Shown here piece by piece: positions 58,140-64,000 of a stretch of 64,000 nt of DNA. Origin of the DNA: Gordius sp. MW1 (Eukaryota > Nematomorpha > Gordioida > Gordea > Gordiidae); NCBI GenBank assembly GCA_964036665.1, contig OZ038530.1, positions 7,144,501 to 7,208,500 on the forward strand, written 5' to 3'. Below the pieces are notes generated by a model. The model saw nothing but the letters and a program-made list of their open reading frames with translations. It did no database searches and was not told the origin of the DNA. Position numbers and translations under genes: made by a program. Each line of letters opens with the position of its first letter. Position 1 is the first letter of the stretch.

Positions 58140-58568
58140 CATAGACTAGATAGACTGCTCATCAGCACACAAAATGTGTTCCTTTTTTCCACCATTTTAA
58201 TGATATCATGGTATAGTAGTGATTACATAGACATTAGTAATTTTTGTAAATTAAATAATCTTAATAAGGTAAATAAAAATATATTGAATTGGGTAGATAT
58301 CAAAAACAGCATTTTAAAATAAATATCATTTAAACAATACATAAAAATTAAAAATGTAAAAACTGTAATGAGACGAAAGTTTGTATAATAATATAGCGTT
58401 ATCTATATGTTGTACAATATTAATTAATTGGCGTTCGTTGAAATTTACTGTTTTAGGCGCAAAATGACCTGGTTGAATTACAGTAGTTGTTGTCTTTAAA
58501 ATGCAGGAAAATTTGACACATAATTTAGAATAAGGAACATATGGCATAAGCAGTCTATCTAGTCTATG
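58140..58568. mobile_element. TIR element with CATAGACTAGATAGACTGCT ends, TSD attggaat
   Basis: Perfect 20-bp inverted ends, CATAGACTAGATAGACTGCT, are flanked by the perfect 8-bp duplication attggaat (58132-58139 and 58569-58576). The 429-bp interior has a minus-strand frame of 73 codons (58547-58326) with non-repetitive composition (YSKLCVKFSC, VIQPGHFAPKTVNFNE). It does not resemble any transposase I know and may be a captured fragment or chance. Confidence 0.88.
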
Positions 58569-58608
58569 ATTGGAATATCAAGAAGCAACTGTCTTGTATA
58601 ATTTAAAG

Positions 58609-58757
58609 CATGGCAGTAACCAAGGGGAGACATGACAAAAAAAAAATTTCTATGCAAAAATCCTAAAAAATTAAAAAAATTAGGTTTTGCCCCTCCCTAA
58701 TTAAACTTCTAAACGTTTTGTACCCCCCCCCCCCCCCCCAATCCAAAACCTGGCTAT
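58609..58757. mobile_element. Degenerate CATGGGCGTAGCC-type MITE
   Basis: The left end is CATGGCAGTAACCAAGG and the right end on the minus strand is CATGATAGCCAGG. The inner part closely follows the 35197-35363 copy (AGGTTTTGCCCCTCCCTAAT, then a long C run and AATCCAAAACCTGGCTA). No TSD was found. Confidence 0.65.
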
Positions 58758-59224
58758 CATGATGTAATGGAAAAATAAATTTTAAACAAATAAAACAATA
58801 TATTCAATTTAAATGTAGCGGTTAAAATGAATGAAAACAAGAGGATATAAGATTGATATTACGAAATTGATTTACACATATCTTTTAGACAAAAAAGCAA
58901 ATCAATTATTTCTTAAGCGGTTTGTGGAAGTTAATAATTAACTTGTAAAATTTTAAGACCCATTATAAAATTATAGGCCCGTGCGAACCCGTTCTTATAA
59001 TTTTAGACCCGTTGGAGCCGCTTAAAAAAATTATCAGGCCCATTCGAGCCCGTTTGTAAATTATATAGGCCCGTTCCATTTTGAAAACTTCTAGGCCGTC
59101 TGAGCCCGTTCGAGCCCCTCCGTAGTTTTTTTAGGCAGTTCTGGCCTTTCCATACCAATTTTGAAAACTTCTAGGCCCCGTAATTCTCTTTAGGCACTTC
59201 AGGCCCTGCCCGTGCAAATCTCTA

Positions 59225-60494
59225 ATACAAATATATATACACATTTAAGGGGCGGTGATTCAGGAAGAGGCAAAATTATCTATTTTAATTTAATAATAAT
59301 TTGAACAAAAACTGGATTTAGGGGTGGGGGATATGGCAACTCTTTTTTTCTTATTGATTACGCCCATGTAATCGCTTTTATGTTATCGATAACAAAGCCA
59401 TTGCTGTGTTCCAAATATTTAACAATTGGTACCAATTGAAGTCTGAGGCCTTGCTCTGTGTCTTTGAATTTAGATAAACAAAAAACAGTTGCTATAATAT
59501 TTAAACAAATTATAAATATTTTTTGTATCCCTGGACTCCAGTGCCGTGTCAGTTCTTGGGGTTTTGTAGAACTAAGCCCTGCTGTGCACCAAAAAATTTA
59601 AATAAAACGCATTTATTTGATTTTGAAATGATCTCAAATATTGGTTATCAGTATTAATATTTAGCAAAACTTCCGAAATTGGAAATGTTAGAGGTGCTAA
59701 AATAATTAGTCGACGATTGAAGGGATTTTACAGGTTAGAGGACGGAGACTCAGATCACAATTTGTCAATGAATCTGCGTCCTCTTCTAGCTTGATAGAAA
59801 TTTTGATAAAAAAATTACTGCGCATAATTATAACATTAAAATCAAATAAATTAGACTTTTGAGTTTATTAGTTATACTTTCGGGAATAGTCAAGATTTAG
59901 ATTAAGAGAAGGGGGGGGGGTGGAAAAAATATGGTTATTAGGGAGAGCTTAATAGTAAATTTTTCAAAATAAATTATTATTAATTCTGACGGGACAATTC
60001 CCCCTCGCTTTCCCTCTGACTACCCGCATATATACTGCGAAGTTATGTTATAAGAACAAAAAAAAAGTAAAATATTTTATATTTTTAACTCTTAAACTAA
60101 TTTTAGGTATATATCCGGGTAAATATGTGGCTCGAATATATTTTATAAGATTTTTGACCTAAAATTTGTGGAGTATAATTGGCAAAACTATTAATATTTG
60201 CTTCAATTAATGTAAAATTTCTACTGACGCCAAAGTTCATGCGACCCTCCTGCCGTCTATGTTTAATATCAATAAGGACAAAAATTATTATTTGAGGGAA
60301 AAATAACTTAATCAAATTACACGCACCACTTCAACACTTAATATCTACTAGGGTGTCTGTCATCGCCACATAGCTAGTGACCAATTGCTAAATTGTATAA
60401 AGCGCAATGAAAGATAACCGCAATGTTTAATATATTTGTAACTATTCAACAGTTTTAACATTTTCCAACATTCGTTTAGGTTTCAAACATTTCA
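59225..60494. other. Gene-free stretch
   Basis: It contains a solo GATTACGCCCATG end of the CATGGGCG family at about 59362-59377 and a G run at 59911. A 70-codon minus-strand frame at 60315-60103 has gene-like residues (MNFGVSRNFTLIEANI) but no recognised family or splice partners. Confidence 0.3.
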
Positions 60495-60502
60495 TCCTAT
60501 TG

Positions 60503-60670
60503 CATGGGAGTTGTTAGCATTGGAATTAGAGGGGGGGGCAATAATGATTTAGGGAGGGGCAAAAAAATCATTTTTTGAAATTTAAGACATAATTTTAGTA
60601 ATTTTCAAAAAAAATTTGACTCAGGGGAGCAACCGCCGCTCCCTGCCTCCCCCCAATGGCTACGCCCATG
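60503..60670. mobile_element. CATGGGCGTAGCC-type MITE, TSD tcctattg
   Basis: The left end is CATGGGAGTTGTTAGCATTGG and is diverged; the right end on the minus strand is CATGGGCGTAGCCATTGG. Perfect 8-bp duplications tcctattg lie at 60495-60502 and 60671-60678. It is 168 bp long, with G-rich inner flanks. Confidence 0.85.
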
Positions 60671-60678
60671 TCCTATTG

Positions 60679-63600
60679 TATTATATTATTCCCATATTGT
60701 TTAGTCTTTAAGCATAGGCATAACCGCAGGAGGGGGCAGCTAACCCCGCCCCCCCCCCCACTTATTAAAATAGGAAATAATAAGTAATTATTAAAATTGT
60801 GCCATTATTTTGCGTCCCTAAATAAATCCTTATTCATCTGATGTGACGTTTTATAGATCAAATATTAATGGTCCAGATTACTATTACTATTATTTCTAAT
60901 AAATAATAGTAATTGACATGCCTTCAAAATAAGCACTTATCATATATTTTCCAGTTCACTGCTAAGTCCCCATTTTGAATTTCTTAGATTCTAATTATAA
61001 TATGAAAGGGATGGCGACATTAATAAACGAATTACAAAATGCTGATAAACAATTGTAAATGTCACATTAGCTAGTATATTTTTCCATTTATTACTGCTAT
61101 CTTTGTATAGAGGAAAGAAACACTTGATGTTTACTTAATGCCTTAAAGTATTATACGATTTAATCACCTGCAATGGTTAGAGATGCTATGAATATGATTC
61201 ATCATTATTTTATCAAAAAGGTTAGCGGGAAGGGGGGCTGAGTGGTAAAAGGATCTTTATGCGCCTCACAGAGTATTGTTTGGAGTTGGAGTTGGAATCT
61301 TAACCCTAACTTAATTTTAAAAATCTTTTTTAAAGGTGAGCCTTCTCTTGTCTAATCTCACTTGAACTTTGAACTAAAACCTTAAATTGTCCTTAATGTT
61401 ATGACGCACATTTTACGTAATCTCAAGACAACTATGCTACAGTTTATATATGGTAAAGAATATAATATTGCGTCATTAGCGTTTTTCATTCATTCTCGAC
61501 AGTTAGGCAATAATAGATCAAATCTTTATTTAACAAAGTCATAATGTTTAAGGAATATATTGGGTATGATTAGAATTTATATTAGATACCTAAATCTACG
61601 TTAATTTAAGCCAGGAGTTTGCAAAAGATCAAAAAAATTTGCACTTTTATCTTACGACAAAAAAAATGAGGTGAAGCCTTGCTGATCATTTTACTTCGTT
61701 ATGACACCCAAAATGGTAAACTTATTGGTGTAAAAAAATAAAATCATAGGGAATAATAAAAACATCAAATTTTCATATTTTTACCTATCAACTTATATTA
61801 AATTGTTAGTCTTATGCCGCACCTTGCTTGGCATATCAAAATATTTTAAATCATTTTTTAGAGATTTTTATTAGAAATGTTTATACAAAATTTAATAAAG
61901 CTACCATGTATACCTAACTCACAAATCAAAAGATTTTAGTATGGTTTATGACTTGAGAATAGTTACGTTTGTCACACAGAGCATATATAAGGTAATAAAA
62001 ACCATTCTCTAGCCCAGGTTAATTGCAACAAAATTAGAAAGTTGCTTTATATTAACAACAGAGACGACATCTTTCTTCCCTAAATTTGTTATTGTAACAT
62101 AACTTTATTAGTTTAACTCTCATCTCATTCTCTTCCGGGTAAGAGTCGGTTCTTCAAAGGATAAAAAAACATCTAAGTCAAACTTAACAAGGGGGTTTTT
62201 GAAACACAGTGTGAAGAAGAGGACGGTGTTTCTTTTAACATGACTTTTTAATAAGGTTAAGATTGTGTTTTGTCGTCTAGTGTCTTCTTTTATTACAGTA
62301 CATAATGTCGTAGTGGAGTATAGTATAGTATTCCGAGTAGAATCAATTAAAAATTTCCTGATTTATCCTTAAGAAATATAAACCATGGGGTATATCGATG
62401 TAAATACATTTGAATAAATTAGCTATTTTAAATTAGCATGAAAAAACGATTTTTATTTAACTTTTATTCAAAATACAATTTCTTTACCTAGGAGCCAAGT
62501 TCATAAGTTAAAAAACGTTTTAATTAACTGGTAACGTTTGTTTTTTCACAATGGTCATTAAGTCGTTCTACCGAAAATAATGAAAAAGGCAAAAAAACTA
62601 ATAGCAAAATTAAAAATTTGCCACTACTTTTATTGTAGGTAATTAAATTTTATTAAGGCTATCTGCGAAAAAGGCTTGTAGATAGGACACCACACTCGTA
62701 CAACAACTCCCTTCTGCTTAACCACAATACACCTACATGCAATTAAAGTTGTAATTGCCCAGTAAAATGGTTGTAAGCTCACCTTCCCTACTTTTTTTTC
62801 ATAATCGCAAGGTAAATTTTACCCAAAAAGTGATAAAATATAATATGATAGACCAATGTTTCCAATTATTTACGAAATGTATTGATAATATTAAATAATA
62901 ATTTTATTTGAAATTTATAATATTCTTATCTCTTTCTTTATGATTATTATTAACTCGAGCCTCCTAATAAATTTCATTTAGGTATATTTTGTGTTGTAAA
63001 AAATAGTTTTTATCTTAAGTTAAATTAAAGTAACATCATATTCAAACTGCACATTATAAAAATGATTGGCTCTTATGAGATTACTTGATGTTTCGTACCC
63101 TCCCACATAACTTGATAGTTTGTCGGAGAAGACAAATTGTTTTTTCATTGCGGGTTGCCGTCATCCCATACAGTTCATCACTTACCTTTTCTCACTAGAT
63201 TTTCCCACAATCTAATTTTTTAGTATTTTCATCAATTATATCTGGCAATTTTAAATTAAAATATATTAAAAATGAATACATTATTTTAGTTCATTCTCGT
63301 AAATAAAATGTCTCGATTAATTCTCAAAAGAAAAAATATTGATTTATTCGAAAGTTTATTATAGTTATGCTAAAAAGTATTATCAATCGACAGGAATATT
63401 CCCTATCTAAGAAAGATAAAAAAGCGGCCTACGATAACACGGGCAAAAATAAAATTGTTTGGCGCTACATTATAAGAATTTATGAATACCTTCTGCCCAA
63501 AACACGGATCCATCACCACTAATAATTATTATTAATCTCCTTTAAAGTTATGCTGATTATTAAGTGGACTTCATTCAAACTATGTCTCATCATATTACTT

Positions 63601-64000
63601 AGCTTAAAATTACTCAATAATTCGGTCAATGGATGGAAATGGCTGTAAGAAAATTTTGAAGTTATTATTTAACATTCTTTCTTTCGATTAATAAATACAA
63701 ATAGTATTTTTAAAATAAATTTCTAATTTCGTTAGTGTGATTCAAATTTTTTAACAAACCCCAACCATTTATTGAATGTTGAAAGATTTATAAATTTAAA
63801 CATATAATTCGTAAAAATAGTAATCGCCGAATCGAAAATCCACTAATTGTGCACTTTTTAGGTAATAATTTTTTTAAATGAAAATTTACTTTTGCTGCTA
63901 TTTTTTATGTCCTTGCCCAAGTTAATATTCAAATTAAATCTATGACCTATGGTAAATTCATTCGGGCACCAAAAGACTCATTTAATTTATTTTTGCAACA
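60679..64000. other. Gene-free AT-rich right flank
   Basis: Apart from a solo CATAGGCATAACCGCAGG end with a C run at 60713-60762, I see no repeats with definable ends, no RNA gene and no supported exon. The sequence is uniformly AT-rich intergenic or intronic DNA. Exons of a gene beyond the right edge cannot be excluded. Confidence 0.35.

Larger units (their letters stand above)
57680..59224. mobile_element. CGGGC-rich TIR element with ~45-bp subterminal units, interrupted by two MITEs
   Basis: The right end on the minus strand starts TAGAGATTTGCACGGGC. Both flanks (57690-57845 and 58975-59215) hold repeated units of the type GCCCGTCCGTA plus TTTTCAAAAACTTCTA, of about 45 bp. The left terminus is diverged and no TSD could be matched. 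The AT-rich centre contains the MITEs at 58140-58568 and 58609-58757. A relative lies inverted at 1335-1540. Confidence 0.5.

Noticed and set aside
60103-60315. 70-codon minus-strand ORF with gene-like residues
   Set aside because: No family recognised, no supporting exons; listed only within the spacer description.
61225-61310. tRNA-like A-box (GGCTGAGTGGT) and weak B-box
   Set aside because: No cloverleaf could be drawn and the B-box is poor; at best a SINE-like fragment.

Overview
This is AT-rich nuclear DNA from an animal. The host genes are split by GT-AG introns, and their products match two conserved metazoan multi-exon genes (Cdc20/fizzy and Syncrip/hnRNP Q-R) and a one-exon SYS1 gene. 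Introns fall into two size groups: a very short one (36-41 nt) and longer ones (73 nt to 2.7 kb). The Syncrip RRM region looks closest to invertebrate Syp-type proteins. I cannot fix the phylum from sequence alone. There is no sign of bacterial or organellar sequence.

Layout. 0.1-0.3 kb: a likely first coding exon on the minus strand, running off the left edge. 0.3-19.2 kb: almost entirely mobile DNA. It holds a decayed RTE-type LINE (2.5-5.2 kb), a nest of hAT-like elements (5.36-8.17 kb), several short TIR elements with 8-bp target duplications, and a recently inserted Ty3/gypsy-type LTR retrotransposon (12.96-18.32 kb) sitting inside an older TIR element (12.39-19.15 kb). 19.67-27.05 kb: the complete fizzy/Cdc20 gene on the plus strand (nine exons, 506 codons), with three MITEs in its introns. 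27.1-37.8 kb: a gene-free repeat block with two satellite-like tandem arrays, G-rich tracts and further TIR elements. 37.86-45.48 kb: the complete Syncrip-like gene on the plus strand (eleven exons, 734 codons), with a probable 1-kb 3' UTR. 50.4-51.7 kb: an intronless SYS1 gene on the minus strand and, just upstream, the last two exons of an unrecognised minus-strand gene. 51.7-64 kb: repeats again, including a nearly complete but damaged hAT element (54.51-57.07 kb) whose transposase gene also carries 36-41 nt introns.

The host genes are unrelated housekeeping functions: mitotic APC/C activation, mRNA binding, and Golgi recruitment of ARF-like GTPases. They do not form a pathway. The strongest general signals are (1) the very short intron class, shared by host genes and transposon, (2) about a dozen TIR elements from several hAT-like families whose TSDs can be read directly, some with linked TIRs, and (3) a gypsy-type element with an apparently missing capsid region and an extra GC-rich ORF next to its 3' LTR. 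No tRNA, rRNA or CRISPR array was found.
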